DNA of 64,000 bases from Elizabethkingia miricola (GTDB taxonomy: Bacteria > Bacteroidota > Bacteroidia > Flavobacteriales > Weeksellaceae). Below the pieces are notes generated by a model. That model had not been told where the DNA came from. It did not search any database and worked only from the letters and a program-made list of their open reading frames with translations. The stretch is from the NCBI RefSeq assembly GCF_001675285.1, contig NZ_LSGQ01000028.1:124001-188000 (forward strand), given 5' to 3'. Shown piece after piece: positions 53,403 through 62,786 of this stretch; position 1 is the first letter of the stretch; every line of letters starts with the position of its first letter. The position numbers were made by a program, and so were the translations under genes.

Positions 53403-53428
53403 AAAAGGAAAATGTCAATTTTCCTTTT
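53403..53428 (+). terminator. Terminator-like hairpin between uppP and truB
   Basis: AAAAGGAAAA and TTTTCCTTTT form a 10-bp stem with a TGTCAA loop, followed by ATTTTTTAT. It is downstream of the truB -7 box and contains the ATG at 53412, so it could act as an uppP terminator or as an attenuator for truB. Confidence 0.6.
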
Positions 53429-53450
53429 ATTTTTTATATTATACCAACAA

Positions 53451-54158
53451 ATGAAATTTACAGCAGAAGACATACAGGCAGGACAGATATTATTAGTAGA
53501 CAAACCATTGGACTGGACGTCCTTTAATGCTGTAAATAAAATAAAATGGAAGCTAAGGCGTGAGTTTAATCTTAAGAAAGTAAAAGTAGGACATGCCGGA
53601 ACTCTTGACCCAAGAGCGACAGGGCTATTGGTTATATGTACCGGAAAAGCGACAAAACAAATTCCACAAATTCAGGATGCTTCTAAAGAGTATTGGGCTG
53701 AAATAAAGATTGGTGTACAAACGGAATCTTACGATACCGAGAAGCCGGAAATTCTGCCTCAAGATATTTCGGAAATCAATGAAACAAATATTCATGATGC
53801 TTTGAAAAAGTTCCTTGGCGAAATCGATCAGAAACCGCCTATTTTTTCAGCTTTAAAAGTTGATGGTAAAAGAGCCTATGATCTTGCCCGTGCAGGTCAG
53901 GAAGTAGATATAAAAGTCAGAAAAACCACTATTCATTATATAGACAGAGTAGAGATCAATCTGCCTTACGTTTCTTTCTATGTCGGATGTTCCAAAGGAA
54001 CTTATATCCGTTCTCTGGCACACGATATAGGGCAGGAGCTTGGTGTTGGTGCATATTTAACACAGCTTCGCAGAACTAAAATAGGTGAACATACTATAGA
54101 AAATGCTACTGCTGATTATTTAGAAAACGAATACAGATTCGGGGATACAGAGGAATAA
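53451..54158 (+). CDS. truB: tRNA pseudouridine-55 synthase TruB
   Basis: A 235-residue enzyme with GHAGTLDPRATGLLVICTG (catalytic Asp53) and the TruB motifs QKPPIFSALKVDGKRAYDLAR and CSKGTYIRSLAHDIG. It isomerises uridine 55 in the T-loop of tRNAs. An ATG 39 bases upstream would add a non-homologous hydrophobic stretch lying in a hairpin, so the later ATG is preferred. Confidence 0.93.
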   Translation: MKFTAEDIQAGQILLVDKPLDWTSFNAVNKIKWKLRREFNLKKVKVGHAGTLDPRATGLLVICTGKATKQIPQIQDASKEYWAEIKIGVQTESYDTEKPEILPQDISEINETNIHDALKKFLGEIDQKPPIFSALKVDGKRAYDLARAGQEVDIKVRKTTIHYIDRVEINLPYVSFYVGCSKGTYIRSLAHDIGQELGVGAYLTQLRRTKIGEHTIENATADYLENEYRFGDTEE

Positions 54159-54186
54159 AAATTTCCTTGTGTCTTTTATAAACGAA

Positions 54187-54221
54187 AACACCTCATTGAC
54201 TTTAATCATCTATGAGGTGTT
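54187..54221. terminator. Terminator between truB and an AraC gene
   Basis: AACACCTCAT and ATGAGGTGTT form a 10-bp stem between convergent genes, with a T run after it. Confidence 0.8.
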
Positions 54222-54257
54222 TGTTTTTATACCAAAATTATTAAGTTGTGCAGAATA

Positions 54258-55166
54258 CTAATTCATGCTTCTGTATTCCAGTGGTGTCATTCCTGTTTTA
54301 GCTTTAAAAAGTCGTGAGAAATACTGTGGATACTCAAAGCCAAGAGCAAATGAAAGTTCACCAACCGATTGATCTGAATTCAGTAACATATTTTTAGCTT
54401 CTTCAATCAGATAGTAATGAATATGATCCTGAGCATTCATACCGGTTTCTCTTTTTAAAAGATCACTGAGGTAATTTGCTGATAAATGTACTTTTTCTGC
54501 TAAGTATTTAACTGTAGGCAATCCTTTTTTATTCAGATCTGCTGACTGAAAATATTCTGTTAAAATATCCTCTGTTTTTGACAGAATATCACTGTTTGCA
54601 GCTTTCCGCGTAATAAACTGCCTGTCATAATACCTGGTGCAATAATTCAGTAATAATTCGATATTGGATACAATAAGCTTTTGGCTGTGTCTGTCTATAT
54701 TTTCAGACAGTTCCATATCTATCTTTTGTACAATATCATAAAGCGTTTGCTTTTCTTTATCCGATAAATGAAGCGCTTCATTAGTCTCATATGAAAAAAA
54801 AGTGTATTCTTTTATCGCTTTACCTAATGATGTACCCCGGATTAAATCAGGATGAAAAAACAGACCCCAACCTAACTTATCATCCCTTTGTTCCACCTCA
54901 GTATCCATTATCATCATTTGCTTTGGAGCAAGACACATTAAGCTTCCTTCCTGAAAATCATAAATTTTTCTGCCATAACGAATTTTATTACAACTGTAAT
55001 TTTTAAACATTACAACATAAAAATCGCTGGTAATACGTGTTCCTTCGTCAATTTTATCTTCTACTTTACTGAAGTCAATAACTGCGACCAGCGGATGCTT
55101 AATCTTGGAGCCAATAAAATAATCAAAGGCTTCGGATATACTATTTATATGCAGGATAGGTTTCAT
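54258..55166 (-). CDS. AraC-family transcriptional regulator
   Basis: A 302-residue regulator with an N-terminal AraC-type ligand/dimer domain and a C-terminal double helix-turn-helix (TVKYLAEKVHLSANYLSDLL; SVGELSFALGFEYPQYFSRL). It lies 96 bp downstream of an SDR gene on the same strand and has its own -7 box. Regulators of this type next to an SDR are frequent, so the SDR is a likely target. Confidence 0.85.
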   Translation of the reverse strand: MKPILHINSISEAFDYFIGSKIKHPLVAVIDFSKVEDKIDEGTRITSDFYVVMFKNYSCNKIRYGRKIYDFQEGSLMCLAPKQMMIMDTEVEQRDDKLGWGLFFHPDLIRGTSLGKAIKEYTFFSYETNEALHLSDKEKQTLYDIVQKIDMELSENIDRHSQKLIVSNIELLLNYCTRYYDRQFITRKAANSDILSKTEDILTEYFQSADLNKKGLPTVKYLAEKVHLSANYLSDLLKRETGMNAQDHIHYYLIEEAKNMLLNSDQSVGELSFALGFEYPQYFSRLFKAKTGMTPLEYRSMN

Positions 55167-55197
55167 ATTCTCCCGTATTTTATTTCAACCAATACAG

Positions 55198-55205
55198 CAA
55201 AGATA
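55198..55205 (-). promoter_or_regulatory. -7 box for the AraC gene
   Basis: The minus strand reads TATCTTTG, 31 bp before the ATG at 55166. Confidence 0.5.
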
Positions 55206-55262
55206 GAAAGTTATTGCTTTGGCAATAACTTCCTAAATACTAAAATATTGTGATTAATTCTG

Positions 55263-56081
55263 TTAGATTAGTCCAAATTGTGTTTTAATACCATTAATAA
55301 ATGTATTGTCATCAAGCTGCTTTCTGTTCTCTACAAGCATTCTGGCATCTTCACCGGCTGTATATCTGATTTGATTTTTTCCGTCAGTAGCTGCTTCATA
55401 AATTACATCTGCCACCAATCCTGCAGGAGAAGCATTTGCGCTCATTACCGGCAGAGCAGACATTAAGCTTTCTACTAAAGGCTGATATTCTAAAAGAGTT
55501 TCATCATTACTGAAGTCAAAAGAACGGCCTCCGAAATCTGTGGCAATCATACCAGGTTCTACAATTTTCACTTTACCTCCAAATTGTTCTACTTCATAAT
55601 TAAGAGCTTCAGAAATTCCTTCGACAGCGAATTTTGTTCCGTGATAAAGCGCTCCTAGAGGAAATGTCATCTTACCACCAATAGAAGATACATTGATAAT
55701 AATTCCGCTTTTATTTTGTCTAAAATGGGGTAGTACAGCTTTAGTAACATCTAAAAGACCAATGACATTAGTATTAAACTGACGTACAATTTTCTCACGT
55801 GAAAAAGACTCTAACGGCCCGTATGCACCATAACCTGCATTATTCAGCAACACATCTATCTTTCCAAATTTTTGTTGACCTTCAGCTACTGTACTTTCAA
55901 TAGATTGCAAATCCAGCACATCTAATCTGCTTACCAATACATTCTGTAACTGTGTAAGCTCAGTTTCATTTTCTGGGTTACGCATTGTAGCAATAACATT
56001 CCAGCCTTTAACATGAAATAATTTAGCTGTCTCTTTTCCTATACCACTACTAGCACCTGTGATTAATATTGTCTTGTTCAT
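55263..56081 (-). CDS. Short-chain dehydrogenase/reductase (SDR)
   Basis: A 272-residue Rossmann-fold oxidoreductase with the cofactor motif TGASSGIG, NNAGYG and the catalytic Ser/YxxxK (YHGTKFA). It is a classical SDR, most likely NADP-dependent given MRNPEN after strand 2. The substrate is unknown. The start at MNKTILITGASSGIG is preferred over an ATG nine codons earlier. Confidence 0.88.
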   Translation of the reverse strand: MNKTILITGASSGIGKETAKLFHVKGWNVIATMRNPENETELTQLQNVLVSRLDVLDLQSIESTVAEGQQKFGKIDVLLNNAGYGAYGPLESFSREKIVRQFNTNVIGLLDVTKAVLPHFRQNKSGIIINVSSIGGKMTFPLGALYHGTKFAVEGISEALNYEVEQFGGKVKIVEPGMIATDFGGRSFDFSNDETLLEYQPLVESLMSALPVMSANASPAGLVADVIYEAATDGKNQIRYTAGEDARMLVENRKQLDDNTFINGIKTQFGLI

Positions 56082-56195
56082 TTTTATTGTTTTAAAATTA
56101 CAATACAAATGTCAGCAGAATACAAGCGCTTCAATTAATACAAAAAAAGGTTAGTTGTATACAAATTCTCTTTTTTCGCTGAAAATTATTTTGGT

Positions 56196-56981
56196 TTATA
56201 AAAAAGTCTTGGTTCTTCCCCTAAGTGTGTCTACAGCAACAACAAAGGTTTGTATGATTGATTGCTGTGTATTGTCAGAATAGAGATGCTCATCCCATTC
56301 TTCTAATGCAACAATATCACTGATAACAAACAAAGCCCCGATAGAAACTTTTCTAAACTGAGCAACAGCAAACATAGATGCAGCCTCCATTTCAACAGTA
56401 TCTATACCCAGCCCACTATAATATTTAATTTCGTCGATTGTTTCACGATACATGGAATCGATAGTCCATGTACTGCCATTTTCATAAGGAATGTTCATGT
56501 TATCTAATGATACTCGTATAGCATTCGTCATTTTATCGGATGCGTAAGCATACATTTCTTCCGGGAGATAGTGATAAGAAACACCTTCATCACGAACTGC
56601 TTTTTGACAGAGAATAACAGTACCTGCAGGATTATTTCTTTGTAATCCTCCTGCGTGTCCAATCATAATATAATTTTCTATTCCCTGTGCAATAAGTATT
56701 TCAAATAAATGAGTGCTTGCCGGACCTCCTATACCAAAATTCCCAACAATTGCTATACCATCATATTCATCTTGGAGTATTATAATTTCAGCTGTCCAGA
56801 ATCGCCCTGAACTAACTTTATAATTAGACTTCACATACTCCATAATATATTCTTCATAACAGAAAATAACAGCTTTCGGAGTTTTATTATCCGGGAAAAC
56901 ATCTCTGTCTGCTTCGAAATGATCTTTGGGGGTTAAGATAACCTTCTGAGAAAAATTCTTTGGGAAATTTGGTATTGCCAT
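56196..56981 (-). CDS. Nucleoside phosphorylase (PNP/UDP family)
   Basis: A 261-residue protein with GNFGIGGPASTHLFEIL, MIGHAGGLQRN (phosphate and ribose region) and TVEMEAASMFAVAQ, all marks of the PNP_UDP_1 fold. It cleaves nucleosides to base and ribose 1-phosphate; the preferred base is not clear. It lies 28 bp downstream of the M48 protease gene. Confidence 0.88.
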   Translation of the reverse strand: MAIPNFPKNFSQKVILTPKDHFEADRDVFPDNKTPKAVIFCYEEYIMEYVKSNYKVSSGRFWTAEIIILQDEYDGIAIVGNFGIGGPASTHLFEILIAQGIENYIMIGHAGGLQRNNPAGTVILCQKAVRDEGVSYHYLPEEMYAYASDKMTNAIRVSLDNMNIPYENGSTWTIDSMYRETIDEIKYYSGLGIDTVEMEAASMFAVAQFRKVSIGALFVISDIVALEEWDEHLYSDNTQQSIIQTFVVAVDTLRGRTKTFL

Positions 56982-57009
56982 ATTTGATTAAATATTATAT
57001 GATGAAAAG

Positions 57010-59052
57010 CTAAGCTTCAATTTCTCCCTGCAAATCCAGTAAATATTTTTTAATTTTAAAATAGCCATCATATAAGCTATTGTAATAAGCATCTATTGCA
57101 GTATTTAGTTGGGTAATGTGATCCGACTGATAGGTATTAAACTCAAAATAAGTCTGGTTATTGTCATTAAATTTAGTTAATGCTTCCAGGTCTTTATCCT
57201 CCAAATGTTTACTAAATACTGATTCTTCTTTCAGCTTTCGTATTTCTTCTTTGAAAGTTTTCTGAACTTCCAATAATTTTGAACAATGCACTTTAATAAC
57301 ATCCATTTCCAATGTCTGCGACATAAAATGTATAAATGGCAGAAACTCATTAAGACTCTTTATATATTGCTCAAACTGTTGTTCGGCTGACAGCAAATCT
57401 TTATAGGAATGAATATACTGGTCCTGTCTATTTTCATTGCTGGCTTTGTTATAGAAATGCTGATAAACAGACTGATCGTTTTCTTTAATAGAATCACTAA
57501 TTTCTTTAAGTCTGCCTTCAAGGCGCGGAATAAAGTTTTTAGCCTCTTTTCTTTCATACTTTTGTCCGTCATAGTCGAAGAGTTTAACTTTAATACTTTT
57601 ATCAACTATTGATTTCAGGGTATTGATATCTTTCTCTAAAGCTATTTTCTCATATACTAAAGCGACTTTCTTATCACTATACAATTCTTCAACTGGAGTA
57701 TTGTTTTCAGCAGTATCATCAATATTAATATCTATTGGATTGTGATTGGTATAATAGCCGTTAAATATTTTGGGGAAGCTGTAATTCTGATGCTCTTTGC
57801 GAAAGAGTTCCAAAAAGCCTTCAGCATTGATTTTCTCAGCTTTTTTATCCATTCCGTTAATGCTGTATAATTTATTTGTAAGAGCTTCAGCATAACTGTC
57901 AAAGTTATTTAACAATGTTTTCGCCAGATCATTATTAGTATTTACAGAAGGAATATTCTCTTTCTCAATAGCCTGCACACGATCTTTTATAGAGGGGTGC
58001 GACGACCATTTATCTTCTATTTCCAACTTAGACAGATTGTACTTTTCAGATTCCTCTAATGTGACCAATGGAAGCTGATTAACAACTTTATGGCTGTATT
58101 CCTCGGCATAAAAGTCCATTAATAATGTTTGGTCTGCATACAGATTATCAGTATAATAGGTCTTATTGTGAGCATAAAAGAAGTTGAGCGGTTTTGAGAA
58201 AGCCATTTCTGAAAGACTGAGTCTAAGTAATGACTCTGCTGAAACCCTGGATCCAACAACATGGGCTGCAATAGCATCCGCATTGAATTCCATCTGGCGG
58301 CTTAACGATAAATGCTTGGAAAATAACAGGTCAAATAATCTGGCTAATATCCATTGTATACCACGGATAAAATAAACAGCTATCATCACAAATAAGTAGA
58401 AAATAGCATGAACCCCGGCAAACCCACTTATATTCTTGAAAAATTTCTCGTTGTTATAGAGCATATCATATAACATTTTCTGTGCCTGATTGGTATAGCT
58501 TCCAACTTTCATACTCCTTTGAGAGAAATGACCGAATTCATGAGCCAGAATAGATTTCAGTTCGCTTACTGTTGTTGAATTTATAAGTCCCAGACCTATT
58601 GTAAGATTTTTCTTTACAGGCAAAAACATACTCCAGAAACTGGAGTCATAACTTACAAAAGCATTAACATCTGTGGTAAGGAAGACATGCTTAGGTGCCG
58701 GTGCTCCAACTTGTTGGTAGGTTTCTTCTATCAGTTGAAATAGTGCAGGTTCTTTTTCCTTTGTAATTCTAATCTTCTCATAATTGTCTTTAGAGACAGA
58801 GAATAAAAACTTGATTAGAAACACAAAAACAATTCCCCCCATACCAATCATTGCCCCTGCAATAAGAATAGTCCAGAATCCAATTTTAAAACTCTTCAGA
58901 AATGAAATAGCTAAAGAGATGACAGCTAATAAAATAGCCAGAGACACCAGAATCAGGATAAAATAAACGGTAAAAAAGAGAATAATGGAAAATACTGATT
59001 TCCGGACTTCTTTTTTATAAGTGTCTGAAATCTGTGGTAAAGACTGCATCAT
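57010..59052 (-). CDS. Large M48-family membrane metalloprotease
   Basis: A 680-residue protein. It has two or more N-terminal helices and an M48 domain with LAHEFGHFSQRS (HExxH near residue 170), a further ligand in EFNADAIAAHV and an internal hydrophobic pair (about 205-245). About 320 C-terminal residues are charged and mostly helical, with no known domain. M48 proteases such as HtpX act in membrane-protein quality control. The long tail is unusual compared with HtpX (~290 residues). Confidence 0.85.
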   Translation of the reverse strand: MMQSLPQISDTYKKEVRKSVFSIILFFTVYFILILVSLAILLAVISLAISFLKSFKIGFWTILIAGAMIGMGGIVFVFLIKFLFSVSKDNYEKIRITKEKEPALFQLIEETYQQVGAPAPKHVFLTTDVNAFVSYDSSFWSMFLPVKKNLTIGLGLINSTTVSELKSILAHEFGHFSQRSMKVGSYTNQAQKMLYDMLYNNEKFFKNISGFAGVHAIFYLFVMIAVYFIRGIQWILARLFDLLFSKHLSLSRQMEFNADAIAAHVVGSRVSAESLLRLSLSEMAFSKPLNFFYAHNKTYYTDNLYADQTLLMDFYAEEYSHKVVNQLPLVTLEESEKYNLSKLEIEDKWSSHPSIKDRVQAIEKENIPSVNTNNDLAKTLLNNFDSYAEALTNKLYSINGMDKKAEKINAEGFLELFRKEHQNYSFPKIFNGYYTNHNPIDINIDDTAENNTPVEELYSDKKVALVYEKIALEKDINTLKSIVDKSIKVKLFDYDGQKYERKEAKNFIPRLEGRLKEISDSIKENDQSVYQHFYNKASNENRQDQYIHSYKDLLSAEQQFEQYIKSLNEFLPFIHFMSQTLEMDVIKVHCSKLLEVQKTFKEEIRKLKEESVFSKHLEDKDLEALTKFNDNNQTYFEFNTYQSDHITQLNTAIDAYYNSLYDGYFKIKKYLLDLQGEIEA

Positions 59053-59193
59053 ACTTTTAACTTTGCTGTTAAGATAATAATAATTTCAAGAAAAATAAAA
59101 AGTAACTACCTCAAAAGTAGATCATTGGACAGCAATATACTCTATGTCAATATATTATTCAAACATTGTTGATATATTTTTAAAATTAGCCAT

Positions 59194-59227
59194 AAAAAAC
59201 TGCATCAATATGTTGATGCAGTTTTTT
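59194..59227 (-). terminator. Terminator of the MarR-GNAT gene
   Basis: A perfect 15-bp stem with a TATG loop lies 37 bp past the stop, with A/T ends that work in both directions. Confidence 0.88.
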
Positions 59228-59264
59228 ATATGGTAAAGTTATAAAAGGGTAGAGGTATTACATT

Positions 59265-60236
59265 TTAGTCCTGACTTTCAGGAAGATTTACCAAATCAAG
59301 CGCCATCTGAATATTAGCACGCTCATAAGGACTTGGACGCCCAACAATTCTCTTGAAGCCTAATTTTTCATATAAAGTGATGGCGGGTTTCAGGATTGTG
59401 TTGCTCTCAAGATAAAGATTTTTAGCTCCGGCATTTCTTGCCGCATTTATGATAGCTTTCCCGAGTAATAAGCCAATATGTTTTCCCTGTGCTTTTGGAG
59501 ATACGGCCATTTTTGCCATTTCATAATCATACTCATCATCAAACATTTTAATAAGAGCACAAACACCAACAGGCTCACCTTTGTATAATGCAACAAATAT
59601 TTGCCCACCCTTATCCAAAATATATTCCTCAGGATTATCTAAAGCCTTATAATCTGCTTCTTCCATTATAAAATAATTGGAAATCCATTCTTCATTCAGC
59701 GCTCTAAAAACTGTTTTATACTTCTTCTCATAAGGAATAACCTGTACATCTTTAGCTTCTCTGGCTTTTTTTTGATCCAGAACTCTTTGCAGCAAAGTTC
59801 TTTTTTCTAATAGGTATTCCCATTCTTTCACTGCTTCCCAAAGATTATAATTGGCCTCATTAATCATATTCTCTACAGCTGCATCTATATCTGTATACTG
59901 ATCCTGAAGCTGAGAGGAAAGAGATTTGCCTTTATTTGTAAGCCCTACTAAGTTTCTGCGCTTGTCTTCAGTTTTCAAATTTTCACACAAACCCGCCTTT
60001 ATCATTTCTTTAATTGTCTTAGTTGCAGAAGGTTGGGAGTGGCCTATATATTCAGCAATTTCTGTAATAGTCAGAGGACCTTCTTCAACCAGTGTATAAA
60101 AGGCTGGCAGCCACTTTGCCGAAAAGTCATTTTTATAGATTTCATAGATTTTATCTGCATCATCAGCCATTCTTGCAGTTAAAAGACGTAGTCTGCTCCC
60201 TAAAGCCATCTTTCCTGTTTTCTCAAATATTTTCAT
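59265..60236 (-). CDS. MarR-type HTH fused to a GNAT acetyltransferase
   Basis: A 323-residue two-domain protein. Residues 1-150 form a MarR winged helix (PLTITEIAEYIGHSQPSATKTI as recognition part, then a wing). Residues 160-320 form a GNAT domain with KMAVSPKAQGKHIGLLLGKAII (acetyl-CoA loop) and ITLYEKLGFKRI. This bifunctional family is widespread; the acetyl acceptor and the regulated genes are unknown. A -7 box is not evident. Confidence 0.88.
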   Translation of the reverse strand: MKIFEKTGKMALGSRLRLLTARMADDADKIYEIYKNDFSAKWLPAFYTLVEEGPLTITEIAEYIGHSQPSATKTIKEMIKAGLCENLKTEDKRRNLVGLTNKGKSLSSQLQDQYTDIDAAVENMINEANYNLWEAVKEWEYLLEKRTLLQRVLDQKKAREAKDVQVIPYEKKYKTVFRALNEEWISNYFIMEEADYKALDNPEEYILDKGGQIFVALYKGEPVGVCALIKMFDDEYDYEMAKMAVSPKAQGKHIGLLLGKAIINAARNAGAKNLYLESNTILKPAITLYEKLGFKRIVGRPSPYERANIQMALDLVNLPESQD

Positions 60237-60399
60237 TTCATTAAAGTATTAAAATAACTAATTATATAACTAGTTATGCAAATGTAAAAAATATTCAAAT
60301 ACCAAAAAATATATTTATTAAAAAATTGTTCTAAATAGAGGATAGCTAAGAAAGAAAAGATCTTTACAAAATAAATTCATTTTTGAGTTTATAAATAAC

Positions 60400-60426
60400 A
60401 AAAGAGACCAGTTAATGGCCTCTTTT
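60400..60426 (-). terminator. Terminator of the HD-domain gene
   Basis: AAAAGAG pairs with CTCTTTT, plus CC with GG inside one mismatch, followed on the minus strand by T residues. Confidence 0.65.
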
Positions 60427-60470
60427 ATGTTTGTTCAATATATTATTGATCAAATAATGATCAATAAATA

Positions 60471-60911
60471 TTAATATTTATCCGTTAAATACCGATAATA
60501 CTTAATGTACTTATTGAATCTTTTCAGATCTCTCTCTGTAAGCAGCCTTGGCATTCTTTTCAGATCCATATTATCCGTCAGATCATTAATTTTGACGGCT
60601 ATTGCAAGGGGGCTTGTTTCTATACGTTGAATCAAAATGTCATAATCTTCTTCATCATCAGTCTTGGTAATGCATCTTACAGCCTCAACAATATGAGGGG
60701 GAAAACCTTCATATGCTAAGTCTGCCAATGTAAAATCCGAATCTTCAATAACATCGTGAAGAGCTCCTACAATTTTTTCATCCAGTGTTTTACCCAGATT
60801 AGAAACTCTTAAAACATGATCGATATATGGAGCATCGTACTTGTCTTTTTGCCCTTTATGTGCTTTTACAGCAATTTTAATAGCACGATGCAACTGTTCC
60901 TCTTTTGTCAT
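60471..60911 (-). CDS. HD-domain hydrolase, small alarmone hydrolase-like
   Basis: A 146-residue protein with KAHKGQKDKYDAPYIDHVLRV, ALHDVIEDSD (HD motif) and AVKINDLTDNMDLKR. The order of motifs matches the (p)ppGpp-hydrolase domain of RelA/SpoT and MESH1-like proteins, with no synthetase domain. It may hydrolyse alarmones, but a different nucleotide is possible. Confidence 0.75.
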   Translation of the reverse strand: MTKEEQLHRAIKIAVKAHKGQKDKYDAPYIDHVLRVSNLGKTLDEKIVGALHDVIEDSDFTLADLAYEGFPPHIVEAVRCITKTDDEEDYDILIQRIETSPLAIAVKINDLTDNMDLKRMPRLLTERDLKRFNKYIKYYRYLTDKY

Positions 60912-60972
60912 AAATTATTTAGAAAGTAGAGGGCAAATGTAATAAATCGGCTTTTTTTTTGAAAATGAATTT

Positions 60973-61266
60973 TTATTTATTTTCTTTTTTTTCAGGCTGA
61001 GGCAATAATCGTGTTTGTGGTGTAGGGGTAAATTTATAAGCTGGCTTTTCTTCTTTTTTCAGAATATGATATTTATTCTGTTCTTTAGGCTTAGAGTTCA
61101 GAATTTTATATTTGCTGGCAGATGCAGAGTCCACATTCTTATAAAAGCTTTTTGATTCCTTTGTCGTAGATGTTTTATTTTTTGAAAGAAGAGAATCGTT
61201 CTTTTTTGTTTGTGAAAATACTAAACCTGTTAATAAGACAGCAGCTGTAATAAAAAACTTTTTCAT
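60973..61266 (-). CDS. Small secreted Lys/Ser-rich protein of unknown function
   Basis: A 97-residue protein with a signal peptide (MKKFFITAAVLLTGLVFSQ) and a low-complexity, basic mature part ending QTRLLPQPEKKENK. No domain is recognised. The ATG is fixed by the -7 box TAATTTTG 15 bp upstream and by the signal peptide; an upstream ATG adds 12 residues. Confidence 0.65.
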   Translation of the reverse strand: MKKFFITAAVLLTGLVFSQTKKNDSLLSKNKTSTTKESKSFYKNVDSASASKYKILNSKPKEQNKYHILKKEEKPAYKFTPTPQTRLLPQPEKKENK

Positions 61267-61281
61267 AACTTTTGTTTTAGC

Positions 61282-61289
61282 CAAAATTA
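61282..61289 (-). promoter_or_regulatory. -7 box for the small secreted protein gene
   Basis: The minus strand reads TAATTTTG, 15 bp before the ATG at 61266. Confidence 0.5.
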
Positions 61290-61342
61290 TAAAAAACAAC
61301 ATTGACTATCTGCACTTTAACTAAGATTAACTTTTGCCAAAA

Positions 61343-62578
61343 TTACGGATCCAAAGGTTCTGCCGGATTAATTATAAAAGCTTCTGGTGTAGGTTTGTAT
61401 TCCAACAGTAAGTCGCTGATCCGTTTACCTATGATATAAGGAACAGTACCCAGTTCTTTTAAACTGCGCTTGTCCATTGCTTTCTCTACATAATCGATAT
61501 GGGTTTTGCTGCTGGATACCAGAGACCATTTATCTTTTGGAAAGCCATAATCCAGTATCATACGTCCTGCATTTCTTACATTAGTTGTTGTATGTCTTGC
61601 AAATGGATCAATGATAATTGCAGAGGCAGGAATTCCTAAAACATCAATCATATAACGCTTCATTTCCACAGCCTCTATATATTGTGTTTTAAAAGGATGA
61701 ACTCTACCCCCGGAAACGATAATAAATGGTACTAATCCTTTTTGATAAGCTCTTAATGCCTGTCTGGATCTAAGTATTCCCAATGGACTTATCTTTTGTC
61801 CATAGATTTGCGGACCTGCTCCCAAAATAAGTAAAGATGCATATGGATATTTTGAAAAATCAGTTTTCTTTATCCTTTCGAAAGCTTCTTTATTTTCTGT
61901 TTTAGTCAAAGGTTCTAACTGAGCTGCATCCCAACGCTCATTTGACTCCAGCAATCGGATCGCAGATAACAATGTCTGATCGAAAGCTCTCTTTTCTGTA
62001 TCTGCAGCTACATCAAACCGAACATTTCTCAGCAGTTCAATGTAATTTTTATCCTTTACATTAAAAGAAATAGAATCTATCTCCGGATAATTAGGTTTTT
62101 TACCTGCTCCATAAATATCAATAACATCATTCATCGCTGTTAAGTCCTGCAACAATGCTTTTTGCAGCATTTCTTTTGGATTCTGGGATTCCTGTTTTTT
62201 GTATTTCTCTGATCTGAAGAGTGTATTTTCTATAAAATTCAGAAAATTTTTATTTTTCACATATAAATCCTGAAATTTATTATTCAGAACTGTAATTTCA
62301 GAATCTTTCCATTTTAGAGCATTAATAAGACAATCTGTAGTAGGGCAGTCTTTTCCATCATCGAATCTCTTATTTCTATCATTTAGCATTGTTTGTACAG
62401 CAGGGTCTTTATATAACTCCTGTACCAAGGAAGGATTATTCCGGAATGCATATGTCAAATAATAATTCTTATAAATTTCCCATTCCTGCGGGGATTGAGG
62501 TTGCTTTTCCTGAGCAGAAAATGTCTGTAGGGTGATGGCTATACTCAATATTGCAACAGTTCGGATTTTTGAGATCAT
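61343..62578 (-). CDS. ElyC/SanA/YdcF (DUF218) family exported protein
   Basis: A 411-residue protein with a signal peptide (to TFSAQ), a helical N-terminal half with no recognised domain, and a C-terminal DUF218 domain. The DUF218 domain shows LGAGPQ, SGGRVHPFKTQYIEA, DPFARHTTTNVRNA and VSSSKTHIDYV. SanA/ElyC relatives affect envelope integrity, and the DUF218 fold binds a nucleotide-like ligand. The N-terminal extension is unusual compared with short YdcF. Confidence 0.82.
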   Translation of the reverse strand: MISKIRTVAILSIAITLQTFSAQEKQPQSPQEWEIYKNYYLTYAFRNNPSLVQELYKDPAVQTMLNDRNKRFDDGKDCPTTDCLINALKWKDSEITVLNNKFQDLYVKNKNFLNFIENTLFRSEKYKKQESQNPKEMLQKALLQDLTAMNDVIDIYGAGKKPNYPEIDSISFNVKDKNYIELLRNVRFDVAADTEKRAFDQTLLSAIRLLESNERWDAAQLEPLTKTENKEAFERIKKTDFSKYPYASLLILGAGPQIYGQKISPLGILRSRQALRAYQKGLVPFIIVSGGRVHPFKTQYIEAVEMKRYMIDVLGIPASAIIIDPFARHTTTNVRNAGRMILDYGFPKDKWSLVSSSKTHIDYVEKAMDKRSLKELGTVPYIIGKRISDLLLEYKPTPEAFIINPAEPLDP

Positions 62579-62786
62579 AAAAACTAAAATTTGTATCCAA
62601 AGATAATTATTAAACGTGAATTAAACATTTAGCTACTAAAACAATTAATTTTTCACTAATCATTGCTAAGTATTAACAACTTTAAGTTGAAAAAATTGAT
62701 TAACACTGGGCGACAAGTTATTATATCAATAAGTAAAACATTAAGGCACAAAGATTTCACCTGATGGTAATTTTTTTACACCATTT

